Part shown: positions 15,781 to 24,238 of the stretch, one piece after another | How positions within the stretch are numbered: position 1 is the stretch's first letter | How the letters are laid out: the number at the start of each line of letters is the position of its first letter | Origin: Caldilineae bacterium | Lineage (GTDB): Bacteria > Chloroflexota > Anaerolineae > DUEN01 | Direction: 5' to 3' | Assembly: GCA_011176545.1 (NCBI GenBank) | Contig: DUEN01000059.1 | Coordinates: 1 to 32,761 of the forward strand | DNA: 32,761 nt | Translations under genes and position numbers: made by a program | Notes under the pieces: model-generated | What the model saw: only the letters and a program-made list of their open reading frames with translations | Databases searched by the model: none | Told to the model about the DNA's origin: nothing

Positions 15781-17445
15781 ATGACCCGCGTGCTTGTTAT
15801 TGGCCTGGATGGCGTGCCCTTGAACCTGATCAAGCCTTGGGCGGAGGCGGGAAAGCTGCCCACCCTGAAAGGATTCCTCGACCAGGGAGCCACTGGCCTT
15901 CTACAGTCAACGATCCCTCCTACATCCGGCCCTGCTTGGTCCTCATTCATAACGGGGAAAAACCCCGGGAAGACGGGCATCTTCGATTTTCTCCATCGCC
16001 GTAGAGGAACCTATACGTTTTACCCTAACGATGCTCGTCGGCGGGCTGGCAGGTCCCTTTGGGGCATCCTCAGCGCTGAAGGCAAACGCGTCGGGGTCCT
16101 CAATGTCCCTATGTCGTATCCCGTTGAACCAGTTAATGGCTTCATGATCAGCGGCTGGATGACCCCCTATATGGCGCGGGATTTCGTCCACCCGCCTGAG
16201 CTCCTGGATGAATTAGAGAAGCATGTGGGCCCTTATCGGGTGTACCCCACCGAGACGTTCTCCGAGCGACGCAAAGAGGCTTACTTCCAGGCATCTCACC
16301 AGCTGCTCGAGATGCGCACACAGGCCGCGCTCTACCTGATGCGACGCGAGCCGTGGGACTTCTTCATGGTCGTCTTCTTTGACACAGATCGCGTCCTCCA
16401 TCAGCTCTGGCATTATCTCGATCCCGAACATCCCTGGCATCCCTCGAACGGCGCCGTTGATAAGAGCGAACCCGTATGGCGTTACTTCCAGCACTTGGAC
16501 ACTTCCATCGGTCAACTGATCGAGGAGGCCGGCGATGACGTCCTAGTGATTATCATGTCCGATCACGGGATGGGTTCGTGTCATAACATGATCATTTTGA
16601 ACAACTGGCTATTGCAGGCTGGCTTGCTACAGTTAAAGGATGCCCCCCTGGCGAAAATCAAGCGGCGTCTGTTCGACTGGGGATTCACGTTGAGGAACGC
16701 CCATCAACTCGTGGACAGGTTGGGCTTGGCCAAACACGCCGAATATAAGGCGTTGTACTCCGTGGATGCCATCTTGAAGAGCATCTTCCTCTCCTTCCAT
16801 GACGTGGACTGGTCGCGGTCATGGGCGTATTCCTTCGGCCGTGACGTGGGGCCCATCTACTTGAACGTGAAGGGGCGAGAGCCGCAGGGCATCATCAATC
16901 CGGGTCGAGAGTATGAAGAGGTGCGAAGGGAGATCGCCGCGCTGGCGAAGGATCTCACCGATCCGGAGACGGGGCGCAGGCTGGTAGGGCGCGTCCTATA
17001 CAAAGAGGAAATCTACAGCGGGCCTTATCTGGAGGAGGCGCCTGATTTAGTGTTGTTACCCGCGGCCGAGACGGACAAATTCTACGGCCTGGCGGATTTC
17101 GGGGCCAACCGGATCGTGCAGCCGATGTATCGCTATTCGGGCATGCACCGTGAACACGGACTGATCATGATGAGAGGGCCCCAGGTCCGGAGGGGAACCC
17201 AACTCGTGGGAGCCCACATCGTCGATCTGGCGCCCACGATCTTGTACGCCATGGGAGTCCCCATCCCGGAGGATATGGATGGGCGCCCGCTTCTAGAGGC
17301 GTTCGAGGAGGAGACCGTACGTGAAGCGCCTCCGATGAGCATGGCTCCCTCCGCATTGTTCCAATGGCGCTCGGAGGTCGGATACACCGTGGAGGAGGCT
17401 GGCGAGATCGAGCGACGCCTGAGGCAGATGGGTTATCTGGGCTAA
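15781..17445 (+). CDS. Alkaline-phosphatase-superfamily phosphodiesterase/nucleotide pyrophosphatase-like protein
   Basis: 554 aa. The metal-binding start VLVIGLDGVP (D10) and IPPTSGPAWSSFITGKNPGKTGIFDF (split here: nucleophile T48 or S49 in PPTSGPAW) define the type I phosphodiesterase branch of the alkaline phosphatase superfamily. Other metal ligands are FDTDRVLHQLWH (about 200-211) and IIMSDHGMG (about 257-265), with a late histidine in SGMHREHG. There is no signal peptide, so the protein is probably cytoplasmic. Relatives sit in many archaeal and Chloroflexota surface-polysaccharide loci, with unproven substrates, perhaps nucleotide sugars or lipid-linked phosphates. AGAAGGG precedes ATG 15781. 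It leads a three-gene operon, with 22 bp to the GT39-type gene, suggesting a role in supplying or recycling the sugar donor. Confidence 0.87.
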   Translation: MTRVLVIGLDGVPLNLIKPWAEAGKLPTLKGFLDQGATGLLQSTIPPTSGPAWSSFITGKNPGKTGIFDFLHRRRGTYTFYPNDARRRAGRSLWGILSAEGKRVGVLNVPMSYPVEPVNGFMISGWMTPYMARDFVHPPELLDELEKHVGPYRVYPTETFSERRKEAYFQASHQLLEMRTQAALYLMRREPWDFFMVVFFDTDRVLHQLWHYLDPEHPWHPSNGAVDKSEPVWRYFQHLDTSIGQLIEEAGDDVLVIIMSDHGMGSCHNMIILNNWLLQAGLLQLKDAPLAKIKRRLFDWGFTLRNAHQLVDRLGLAKHAEYKALYSVDAILKSIFLSFHDVDWSRSWAYSFGRDVGPIYLNVKGREPQGIINPGREYEEVRREIAALAKDLTDPETGRRLVGRVLYKEEIYSGPYLEEAPDLVLLPAAETDKFYGLADFGANRIVQPMYRYSGMHREHGLIMMRGPQVRRGTQLVGAHIVDLAPTILYAMGVPIPEDMDGRPLLEAFEEETVREAPPMSMAPSALFQWRSEVGYTVEEAGEIERRLRQMGYLG

Positions 17446-17467
17446 GGGGAAACGACGGGAAGGGGCT

Positions 17468-19534
17468 ATGGTCCGCCTTGGTTCCTTGGTGAAGCCTTTA
17501 CCTTCCGTACAACTGAATACCCGATGGCTTTCATCGCGATGGATCATCGCCGCCTTGCTTCTGTTGATTACGGCCCTGGCGGCTGGGCTGCGGTTTTACC
17601 ACCTGGGAACCAAAGGTCTTTGGGTGGATGAGATCTTCACCGCGACCTTCGCCAGCGCCGAGAACGATTGGGGGACCGTCGCGCGGCGGGCCCTGAGCAC
17701 CCCTATCCCGAGCCCTCCTTTATGGTTCTGGATCACGCATCTCTTCATCAAGGCCTTCGGTGGCGGTAACGCGGTGGTTCGGCTGCCCTCCGCCATAGCT
17801 GGCATCCTGGGCGTCCTGGCCATCTACAAGGTGGGGGAGACGCTCTTCGACAGGACGACGGGGATCTTTAGCGCCTTCTTGCTCGCCATATCCCCCATGC
17901 ACTTGCACTTCTCCCAGGAGGCCAGATTCTACGCGGCCATCGTCCTGTTCTCCCTGCTGAGCCTCTACTTCCTTTATCAGGGGTTGAACTCCGAGGGGAA
18001 ACGATGGTGGCTTGGGTTCACCGTCATCACCTTGATCAACCTCTATATCCATCTAACGACGTTCCTCGTGTTGGCCGCGGAGATCGTTTACGCCGTCGTG
18101 ATGCTAAGCTATGACTGGTTCGCAGCCAGGAAGGCCGGCCGTGGGAAGAGTCTTCTGTTCACCTTTGCTCCCCTGCTCGCCAGCCTATGCGCTATCGCCC
18201 TTGGCTACGCGCCCATGGTGCCCTATCTCCTCCTCGGCGTCCAAAGCCCTCGGGGGTTGGGGAACGCGGGCCATATCCAGGGGTTAGACCTCTCGCCAGG
18301 GTATTTCCTCTCCCTTTTCGCTTACTTCGGAGCCGGTACGGGGATTGCCCTCTCCCTGTATGTGGCTGCCTTCCTTTGGGGGCTCTTCAATGCCGCGCGC
18401 GAGCGCAAGCGACAAGCGGCTTTAATCCTTTTATGGATTTCCGTGCCCTTCGTCATCGTGGTCCTCCTTCGGCCAAAACATTGGTTCGCCCCTAAGTATG
18501 TGATCTCGATCCTGCCTCTGTACTTGATCACCATATCATGGGGGCTCGTCAACGTCGCCCGCTCTCTCGTGCTTGCGGTAAGTCACTGGGAGGATCTTTT
18601 CTCATCGAAGCTGCTACAGGCGGTCAGCCTGACGTGCTTGGTCGCCATCTATGGGCTGATGAGCGCCTCTGTCCTGGATGTGATCTACGCCTGGCAGCAA
18701 GGCCGCTGGCAGGAGATCGCCCGCTTCCTGAACGCCAACGCCAGGCCGGGAGATGTCATCGTGATCGTTCCCCTCCGCATTCTCACCATGTCAGCTCAGG
18801 AGATCATGGCCTATTACGGGCCGAAGCCCGATGAGATGGACGTCGTCGTGGCCGGCCGTCGTGAGCGGATAGAGGAGCTCCTAGCCCAACATGAACGGGT
18901 CTGGATCATCATACCGGGGGGATGGGCAATGCCCAATCTTGGGATTCGGAAGCTGATGCCCCCCGACCTACCCTATGTGACGATCTCCCTTGGAGGTCGG
19001 GCCAGGGTATTGTACACCGGAGAGGGCCAATCCCTGGAAGCCCTATTGGAGGAGGCGAAGCGGTTCACGAATCTCACGGCCACGGCTTACGGCTCCATCG
19101 GGGATGCCTATCGCTCTCTGGAGATGTGGGACGAGGCGCTGACAGCTTACACTAAAGCGGCGGCCATGGAACCGGAACGAGGGGTCTGGCACTACCGTCA
19201 AGCCCTCGTCTACGAGCAGCAGGGACAATTTGATAGGGCGCTGGCTGAGTATCGTGAGGCCATTCGGCTGCAACCTGAGATCTCTGGCTTCCACGCCGCG
19301 CTGGGGCACTTCTACAGCCATGTTGGCCTCACAGATCAGGCTATCTCAGAGTATAGGGAGGCGATCAGACTCTATGTGAGTCAGAACAGAGATGGCGAGC
19401 GCTCGAAATATGTACGCTCGTGGCGTGATAAAATACGCGAACTGGAGATGTCGGTAAAAAGGATAGAGGTGGCAGACAACATGTCACCGACGCTCTCTAA
19501 TGAGAGGAGTGGCGCCTATGTCGCGAACAGATGA
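17468..19534 (+). CDS. GT39/PMT-like membrane glycosyltransferase with C-terminal TPR repeats
   Basis: 688 aa. The N-terminal half is a GT-C fold: a first helix (about 25-41), then [18 protein letters not shown] with the catalytic-type D54-E55 pair, [18 protein letters not shown], and [15 protein letters not shown], all usual for PMT_2/ArnT-like glycosyltransferases that use polyprenyl-phosphate sugars. About ten to twelve membrane segments reach to about residue 410. A soluble region follows (about 415-530). At least three TPR units lie at about 536-640 ([58 protein letters not shown]). TPRs usually bind proteins and may recruit the acceptor. The end of this gene overlaps the start of a Thr-Pro stalk protein, a good candidate acceptor. 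Donor sugar and true acceptor are inferred. Confidence 0.87.
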   Translation: MVRLGSLVKPLPSVQLNTRWLSSRWIIAALLLLITALAAGLRFYHLGTKGLWVDEIFTATFASAENDWGTVARRALSTPIPSPPLWFWITHLFIKAFGGGNAVVRLPSAIAGILGVLAIYKVGETLFDRTTGIFSAFLLAISPMHLHFSQEARFYAAIVLFSLLSLYFLYQGLNSEGKRWWLGFTVITLINLYIHLTTFLVLAAEIVYAVVMLSYDWFAARKAGRGKSLLFTFAPLLASLCAIALGYAPMVPYLLLGVQSPRGLGNAGHIQGLDLSPGYFLSLFAYFGAGTGIALSLYVAAFLWGLFNAARERKRQAALILLWISVPFVIVVLLRPKHWFAPKYVISILPLYLITISWGLVNVARSLVLAVSHWEDLFSSKLLQAVSLTCLVAIYGLMSASVLDVIYAWQQGRWQEIARFLNANARPGDVIVIVPLRILTMSAQEIMAYYGPKPDEMDVVVAGRRERIEELLAQHERVWIIIPGGWAMPNLGIRKLMPPDLPYVTISLGGRARVLYTGEGQSLEALLEEAKRFTNLTATAYGSIGDAYRSLEMWDEALTAYTKAAAMEPERGVWHYRQALVYEQQGQFDRALAEYREAIRLQPEISGFHAALGHFYSHVGLTDQAISEYREAIRLYVSQNRDGERSKYVRSWRDKIRELEMSVKRIEVADNMSPTLSNERSGAYVANR

Positions 19535-20252
19535 TCGTACAACACGAGCTCATCACTATCGCCGTAGGGCGCGGTTCGGCGTCCTGATCTTCCTGAGCCT
19601 GGTCTTGACCCTGACGCTTTATCAAGCTGTAGGCGGCGGCCCACTACGACGAGGCTTCCTCAATCCCTTCCAGCAGTCTGAGTGGCCTTTCGGCCCTGAG
19701 TACTACTATTACTACTATGAGGTGACGCCTACGCCGACGCCCACGCCGATGAGGCAGATCGCCGGCTGGGTCTTCATCGACAGCAACGGCGACGGACATC
19801 GCAATCCCTGGCCGCCGGATAACGAGACCAGCGGTATCTCCGGTGTGACTATCGATCTGTTACAGGGAGGATCGGTGATCAGCACCACATACAGCGTGTT
19901 CCCATCCGGCTGGTATCAGTTCGACAACGTCGATCCTGGCGATTACGTTGTTCGGGAACATCAGCCGGCAGGGTATGCCAGCACCAGCCCGGATGAAGTC
20001 GCCGTCTCCGTAGCAGGGTCCGGTCAGTACATCGTAGACTTCGGCGAGCAGCCGTTCACGCCTACGCCGACGGCCACGCCGACCCCGACGGCTACACCTA
20101 CGCCGACGGAGACACCTACGCCAACAGCCACTCCGTCGCCGACAGCCACGCCGACGCTGACGCCATCTCCAACGGCGACGAGTTCGCCTACGCCCACACC
20201 TACAGAGGCGCCAGGGTATAAGCTCTACCTGCCGCTGAGCCTGAGGTGGTGA
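19518..20252 (+). CDS. Surface protein: SdrD_B-like domain, Thr-Pro stalk, LYLPL C-terminal tail
   Basis: 244 aa from ATG 19518, eight bases after GAGAGGAG; this start lies inside the last codons of the GT39-type gene (17-bp overlap), while ATG 19500 lacks a ribosome site. The basic N-terminus (HHYRRRARF) and hydrophobic segment (about 21-36) act as signal or anchor. A run of six tyrosines ([10 protein letters not shown]) is odd. A TPTPTPT spacer leads into an SdrD_B/CNA-B-like beta domain ([14 protein letters not shown]...[11 protein letters not shown]...[21 protein letters not shown]), with a DSNGDG calcium-type loop. A second Thr-Pro stalk of about 50 residues precedes the end, [12 protein letters not shown]. 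Comparable (L)YLPL-x-x-R tails end many Chloroflexota secreted proteins, from memory, and may be a sorting signal. Likely displayed outside the cell. Confidence 0.85.
   Translation: MSRTDDRTTRAHHYRRRARFGVLIFLSLVLTLTLYQAVGGGPLRRGFLNPFQQSEWPFGPEYYYYYYEVTPTPTPTPMRQIAGWVFIDSNGDGHRNPWPPDNETSGISGVTIDLLQGGSVISTTYSVFPSGWYQFDNVDPGDYVVREHQPAGYASTSPDEVAVSVAGSGQYIVDFGEQPFTPTPTATPTPTATPTPTETPTPTATPSPTATPTLTPSPTATSSPTPTPTEAPGYKLYLPLSLRW
20058..20213 (+). repeat. Hexanucleotide-like ACG-CCN coding repeat (Thr-Pro stalk)
   Basis: About 52 codons, nearly all Thr, Pro, Ala or Ser, in an ACN-CCN rhythm. It supplies a dense set of possible O-glycosylation sites. Codon variation argues against recent slippage. 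Confidence 0.75.
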
Positions 20253-20311
20253 GCATCGACCGGGGGCCTTCTTCGACCATGGCCTCTACGTTGTGAGCCA
20301 GGACACGGTGA

Positions 20312-20344
20312 AGCCCTCGCGAGGCATCCTGTCCCGCGAGGGCT
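20312..20344. terminator. Hairpin after the stalk-protein gene
   Basis: AGCCCTCGCG (20312-20321) and CGCGAGGGCT (20335-20344) form a perfect 10-bp stem with a 13-nt loop, 60 bp past the stop. There is no T-run, so terminator function is tentative. Confidence 0.45.
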
Positions 20345-20403
20345 CCATCTAACGTTCGTATTGAAATCGCCAAGGGAAGGATGAAGCAGGCTGTTCTGCG
20401 GAA

Positions 20404-20430
20404 GTAGGGGCGCAGCGTCGCTGCGTCCCT
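20404..20430. terminator. TAGGGGCG-family hairpin, probable terminator between convergent genes
   Basis: TAGGGGCGCAGC pairs with GCTGCGTCCCTA (one G-T position) around GTC, followed by TTTTCT on the plus strand. It is about ten bases from the end of the minus-strand UroD-like gene. Confidence 0.65.
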
Positions 20431-20438
20431 ATTTTCTA

Positions 20439-21470
20439 TCATCGCCGACCGTATTCCTCTATGGCCTCCAGATAACACTCGATGCTGGCGATGGGCACCG
20501 TGTAGGGGATGTGATTGCCTACGGCGAAGAAGTATCCGGGGCAGTCGCGCCCCAGGTCGGCGCAGCGCTTCACCTCCGCCCGGATATCCTCTGGCGTCCC
20601 ATACTGAAGGACCCGCGAGTCGATGTTCCCGATGATCACGTGGGTCTGGCCGTAGCGCTCCACGATGTACTTCAGATCAGTTAGCGGCTCGAAGATGAAG
20701 CCCTCCGCCCCTGCCTCAGCGAGATCATCCACGAACTCGGTGAAGTTACCATCCGAGCAGAAGAGCACCTTAATCCCAGCCTCGCGGAGTGGGTCCCATA
20801 ACCGCTTCAGACGGGGGAAGATGTACTTCCTCATCCAGGCGGGAGAGAACACCGGCCCGCTGGCCCAGACGATGTCATCATGGCAGAGGAAAACGGGGAC
20901 CTCCGCCCGGATGTGTGCCTCCACGACCATCATGCTGATCTCGGTGAACTGATCCAGGATCTCCTCAAAACGCCTGGGATCCTCCTTGGCCGCCAGCATG
21001 AAGAGCTCCCACCCGAAGGTGATGATGTTCCAGGTGAAGACGGAGTTGTAGAAGCCGCCGGGGAACACAGCATCCGGATAGAGCGTTCGCCCCCGCTCGT
21101 AATACTCGCGCACCGACGCTGTCAGCTCCTCTATGCTGGGCAGATCTGCCACCTCTAGCGGGTTGAAGGCCAGCACTTCCTCAACCGAACGGAACGGATA
21201 GCTCGCCTTCCAGGGGGTCTCCGTCTCGTAATATTTGGCCCGCCCCATGTCCGTTCGCGGCAGGCCCCATTCACGGCTATACGTGGACCAGATGAAGTCG
21301 TAATCCAACGCCTTCGCCAGAGCGGCGTGCGCCTTGTCCGTTTGCTCTGGATCCTCCGGATCGTATCCGGTCACCTTGATGATGAACTGGCGATGGGTCA
21401 GGTACTCGGTATGCGGGATACGGTCCGGCATCTCTAAATGAAGCGCCTGCCAGCCACGTTCGTAGCTCAT
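20439..21470 (-). CDS. Uroporphyrinogen decarboxylase (URO-D)-family protein, non-haem context
   Basis: 343 aa, within the URO-D/MtaA superfamily of TIM barrels. Family features are RIPHTEYLTHRQFI near the N-terminus, VFLCHDDIVWASGPVFSPAWMRKYIFPRLKRL (about 195-226, read as two adjacent motifs) and KVLFCSDGNFTEFVDDLAEAG, then GNIDSRVLQYGTPEDIRAEVKRC. The N-terminal arginine-rich substrate motif of true HemE (RxPVWxMRQAGR) is absent, so haem synthesis is unlikely. Related proteins often occur in sugar catabolic clusters of Chloroflexota and other phyla; some superfamily members are corrinoid-dependent methyltransferases. It is the last gene of the fucoside cluster, 12 bp after the dehydratase-like gene, so it probably acts on the same substrate route. 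Function unknown. Confidence 0.85.
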   Translation of the reverse strand: MSYERGWQALHLEMPDRIPHTEYLTHRQFIIKVTGYDPEDPEQTDKAHAALAKALDYDFIWSTYSREWGLPRTDMGRAKYYETETPWKASYPFRSVEEVLAFNPLEVADLPSIEELTASVREYYERGRTLYPDAVFPGGFYNSVFTWNIITFGWELFMLAAKEDPRRFEEILDQFTEISMMVVEAHIRAEVPVFLCHDDIVWASGPVFSPAWMRKYIFPRLKRLWDPLREAGIKVLFCSDGNFTEFVDDLAEAGAEGFIFEPLTDLKYIVERYGQTHVIIGNIDSRVLQYGTPEDIRAEVKRCADLGRDCPGYFFAVGNHIPYTVPIASIECYLEAIEEYGRR

Positions 21471-21482
21471 GCTCCATCACCC

Positions 21483-22751
21483 TTATCTCACCTGCACGTC
21501 GGTCAGGTAGATATCCTCGCGTCCCAGGATGCGTCGGACCTCGTCCTCGACCAGATCGACGCCTAGACCAGGGGCGTCGGGTACCTGGATCACGCCGTCC
21601 TGGATCATGTCCTCATGAAGGATCCCGCTGATCAGCCCTTTCCATTCCGGGAGGACCACGGGGAGCTCGAAGGCGATGAAGTTGTCCGGGAGAGTGGCAC
21701 ATACCTGGATCAACGCCGCGAGGCCGAAGGGACCGTCGCCAATGCCGTGAGGGGCGATCAGGATGCCGTGCAGGTCGGCATACTCGGCGACCCACTTCAA
21801 CTCGGCCAGGCCACCGATGTCCATCGGGTCAGGGCCGATCACATCGACGGCCTGGGTCTCGATGAGCTCCTTGAAATTGTGCCGCAGGTAGATCTGCTCT
21901 CCGGTGTGGATCATCACTGATGTCTTGGCCTTGACCTCTCGATACAGCTCAGGGCTGACGTACGGCGTGTAATCACCTGTTACAAGGTCTTCGAGCCAGA
22001 ACGGTCGCAGGGGCTCAACCCGCCTGGCGAAAGCGATGGCGCCGGGCACCTTCCAGCCAGGCCCGCAGTCGATCGCCAGCTCCATATCCTCGCCCAACGC
22101 CTCTCTCACCGCGGCCATGCACGCCACAGCGTGGTCGAGCCCGCGCTTGGTGACCATGCCTGCGTTCTGTCCAAGGGCTTCCGGGGCGAATTCCATGAAG
22201 CCGGCGCTCTGACGTGGCACGTACGAGATCCCATAATGATGATCGGCCACGGTGCGCCACCGGCTGTCGTGAAAACCCGTCGCGACCTTCATGATGGTCA
22301 TGCCGCGTGCGGATTCCTTGCGGGCCTTGGCCATGGCATAGTAGTCCTCCGGCCTGTCCCCGCCTTGCCAGTAGGGCTGGTACATGTGAAATGGCGGGGG
22401 GCCTCCCATGTACGGCCGGACCGTGTCGCGGACTTTGCCACCGAGCAGCCGATAGATCGGCACGCCTGTAGCCTTGCCGGCGATATCCCAAAGGGCGATC
22501 TCGATGGAGCTGACCGCCGCCCCCCAAGGCTTGAAGCCGCCAAGGCGTCGAATCCGGCGCATCACATCTTCAACGTTCCTAGGATCCAGGCCGACGATGA
22601 ACGGCTTATAGTAGAGGATATGAGGAGCCATATAGGCGTGCTTGCTCATCTCCACCTGGCTTAAGCCGTAGATGCCTTCATCCGTATCGATGCGCAGCAG
22701 CAGCGCCCGCAGCGAAGGGATGTGAATACACCGCAGATCCGTGATCTTCAT
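21483..22751 (-). CDS. Mandelate racemase/muconate-lactonizing-family acid-sugar dehydratase-like enzyme
   Basis: 422 aa from ATG 22751, six bases after GGAGGG; ATG 22757 abuts that Shine-Dalgarno, and the longer frame runs into an upstream palindrome and is rejected. Enolase-superfamily fold: an N-terminal capping domain, then MKVATGF (catalytic-lysine position), metal ligands in LAIDCGPGW (Asp), FWLEDL (Glu) and HTGEQIY (Glu), and the late base in IAPHGIGDGPFG (His). This pattern resembles the galactonate/mannonate dehydratase branch, which removes water from aldonic acids to give 2-keto-3-deoxy acids. With an alpha-L-fucosidase upstream, L-fuconate or a related aldonate is a reasonable substrate guess, but residues that fix specificity cannot be judged by eye. 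No sugar dehydrogenase or lactonase lies beside it. Confidence 0.87.
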   Translation of the reverse strand: MKITDLRCIHIPSLRALLLRIDTDEGIYGLSQVEMSKHAYMAPHILYYKPFIVGLDPRNVEDVMRRIRRLGGFKPWGAAVSSIEIALWDIAGKATGVPIYRLLGGKVRDTVRPYMGGPPPFHMYQPYWQGGDRPEDYYAMAKARKESARGMTIMKVATGFHDSRWRTVADHHYGISYVPRQSAGFMEFAPEALGQNAGMVTKRGLDHAVACMAAVREALGEDMELAIDCGPGWKVPGAIAFARRVEPLRPFWLEDLVTGDYTPYVSPELYREVKAKTSVMIHTGEQIYLRHNFKELIETQAVDVIGPDPMDIGGLAELKWVAEYADLHGILIAPHGIGDGPFGLAALIQVCATLPDNFIAFELPVVLPEWKGLISGILHEDMIQDGVIQVPDAPGLGVDLVEDEVRRILGREDIYLTDVQVR

Positions 22752-22767
22752 ACTCATCCCTCCATAA

Positions 22768-22807
22768 AAAAGGTGCGTCGCACTTGCGCAAGTGCGACGC
22801 ACCTTTT
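22768..22807. repeat. 40-nt perfect palindrome inside the sugar operon
   Basis: Arms AAAAGGTGCGTCGCACTTGC and the exact complement, without a spacer. It lies between the fucosidase stop (22817) and the start of the dehydratase-like gene (22751), with A and T runs at its ends as in a two-way terminator. It could lower expression of the two downstream genes. Its sequence differs from the TAGGGGCG family. Confidence 0.7.
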
Positions 22808-22816
22808 GAGCATCTC

Positions 22817-24112
22817 TCACTTCAGGAACAATTCGATCACCGGCACCACCACGTTGGGCTTCTGCACGGGGAGCTCCAGGATGACCGTATCGCGGCCGGT
22901 GATGCCCCAGCGCTCCAATCGCTCCGGCGTCTCCTCAGAGAACAGGATCTCCGAGGCGTCATTGAGCAGTTGGGCATACTCAATGCGCCCGGCCAGGCCG
23001 TCGATGGGGAGGTATCGGAAGGGCCAGGCGAAGACATGGACGTACAGCCGGTTCGTCTCGGGGTTGTACGTCAGCCGGCAATCCTGCGGCGCTTGGAACT
23101 CCTCTGGGGCCTGGGTGCAGCCGTAGATCGATCGGCTGTGATATTTCATCCATCGGCCGATGCCCTCCAGCCGCTCCATGGCCCGATCGTCGAACGTGCC
23201 GCGAGCGGTGGGGCCGACGTTGAGCAACAGGTTGCCGCCCTTACTCACCGTATCGATGAGCATCTGCACGAGCTGTTCCACGCTCTTCCAGGTCGCCTCA
23301 TCGCGATGGTAACCCCAGGAGCCGGAGAAGGTCTGGCATGTCTCCCATAGCACCGGCTTGCCATCGATCTTGGGCCACTCACGCACCACCACCTGCTCTG
23401 GCGTGCGGTAATCCCAGCCGCCCGGCACATCCAGGAGGTCTAGCCGGTCGTTGACCAGGATGTGAGGCTGCAGCTCCCGGGTCATCTTCAGCAGCTTCTC
23501 CGATTGCCAGTCATCGCGGCCCTTGCCATCATCGCCGGGATAGGAGAAGTCATAGAAAATGAGGTCGATGCGGCCGAACTCCGTGAGGAGCTCCCTGACC
23601 TGGTTGTGCAGATACTCGGCGTACTTACGGATATCCCGATGCTTGTTCTTCTCCCGGAACTCGGGATTGTCCCGCATGGGATGGTGCCGATCAACGGGGA
23701 ACTCCGGATGGTGCCAGTCGATCAGCGAGTAGTAGAAGCCGACCCGCAGCCCTTCCTCGCGGAAGGCCTCCACCATGGGCCTGAGGACGTCCTTACCGTA
23801 GGGGGTATTGGTCACCTTATAGTCGGTGTATTTAGAATCCCACAGGCAGAACCCCTCGTGATGCTTGGTGGTGATGACGAAGTACCTCATGCCGGTCTCT
23901 TTGGCCACCCGCGCCCACTCCTTGGGGTCGTACAGGTCCGGGTAGAAGTGGTCGAAGTACTTCTGATACTCCTCATCGGTCATGCGCTCCCGGTTCTTGA
24001 CCCATTCGTGGCGGGCGGGCAACGCGTAGAGCCCCCAGTGGATGAACATGCCGAAGCGGGCCTCCACCCACCACTTCCAGTCGCCTTGCGGCTCGTAGTA
24101 CAGTTCGACCAT
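22817..24112 (-). CDS. GH29 alpha-L-fucosidase
   Basis: 431 aa from ATG 24112, eight bases after AGGAGG; the in-frame ATG 24199 lacks a ribosome site. Hydrolyses terminal alpha-L-fucose with retention. GH29 hallmarks are ARFGMFIHWGLYALPARHEW (split: FIHWG at about 23-27), ITTKHHEGFCLWDSKYTDY (KHHEGF, WDS at about 83-93), VGFYYSLIDWHHP (about 124-136) and IDLIFYDF with the probable nucleophile D188. NLLLNVGPTARGTF is also typical, as is the C-terminal beta domain. There is no signal peptide, so it acts inside the cell on imported oligosaccharides. It sits 126 bp downstream of the permease genes and upstream of the dehydratase-like and UroD-like genes, on the same strand. GC content here is like the genome bulk, unlike the adjacent transporter genes. 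Confidence 0.93.
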   Translation of the reverse strand: MVELYYEPQGDWKWWVEARFGMFIHWGLYALPARHEWVKNRERMTDEEYQKYFDHFYPDLYDPKEWARVAKETGMRYFVITTKHHEGFCLWDSKYTDYKVTNTPYGKDVLRPMVEAFREEGLRVGFYYSLIDWHHPEFPVDRHHPMRDNPEFREKNKHRDIRKYAEYLHNQVRELLTEFGRIDLIFYDFSYPGDDGKGRDDWQSEKLLKMTRELQPHILVNDRLDLLDVPGGWDYRTPEQVVVREWPKIDGKPVLWETCQTFSGSWGYHRDEATWKSVEQLVQMLIDTVSKGGNLLLNVGPTARGTFDDRAMERLEGIGRWMKYHSRSIYGCTQAPEEFQAPQDCRLTYNPETNRLYVHVFAWPFRYLPIDGLAGRIEYAQLLNDASEILFSEETPERLERWGITGRDTVILELPVQKPNVVVPVIELFLK

Positions 24113-24238
24113 GACGCGATCCTCCTGAAGGAGTTGGAGTGATGCCAGTCCAGAGTCTGGGAATAGTAAAATCCCGGCCGCATTCTCTCTTCCTGACACA
24201 CGCCATTGAACCGCGCATCAGCCAGCGGTCATTTGGTC

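Noticed and set aside
20058-20213. Repeated ACG-CCN array considered as a CRISPR or minisatellite
   Set aside because: It is in frame within a coding gene, has no spacers and varied codons; it encodes a Thr-Pro stalk.
20439-21470. Assignment as haem-pathway HemE
   Set aside because: The HemE N-terminal RxPVWxMRQAGR-type motif is absent and the gene sits in a sugar cluster with no other haem genes.
24113-24199. Longer fucosidase start at 24199
   Set aside because: The extra 29 residues have no GH29 similarity or ribosome site, while AGGAGG is well placed before 24112.
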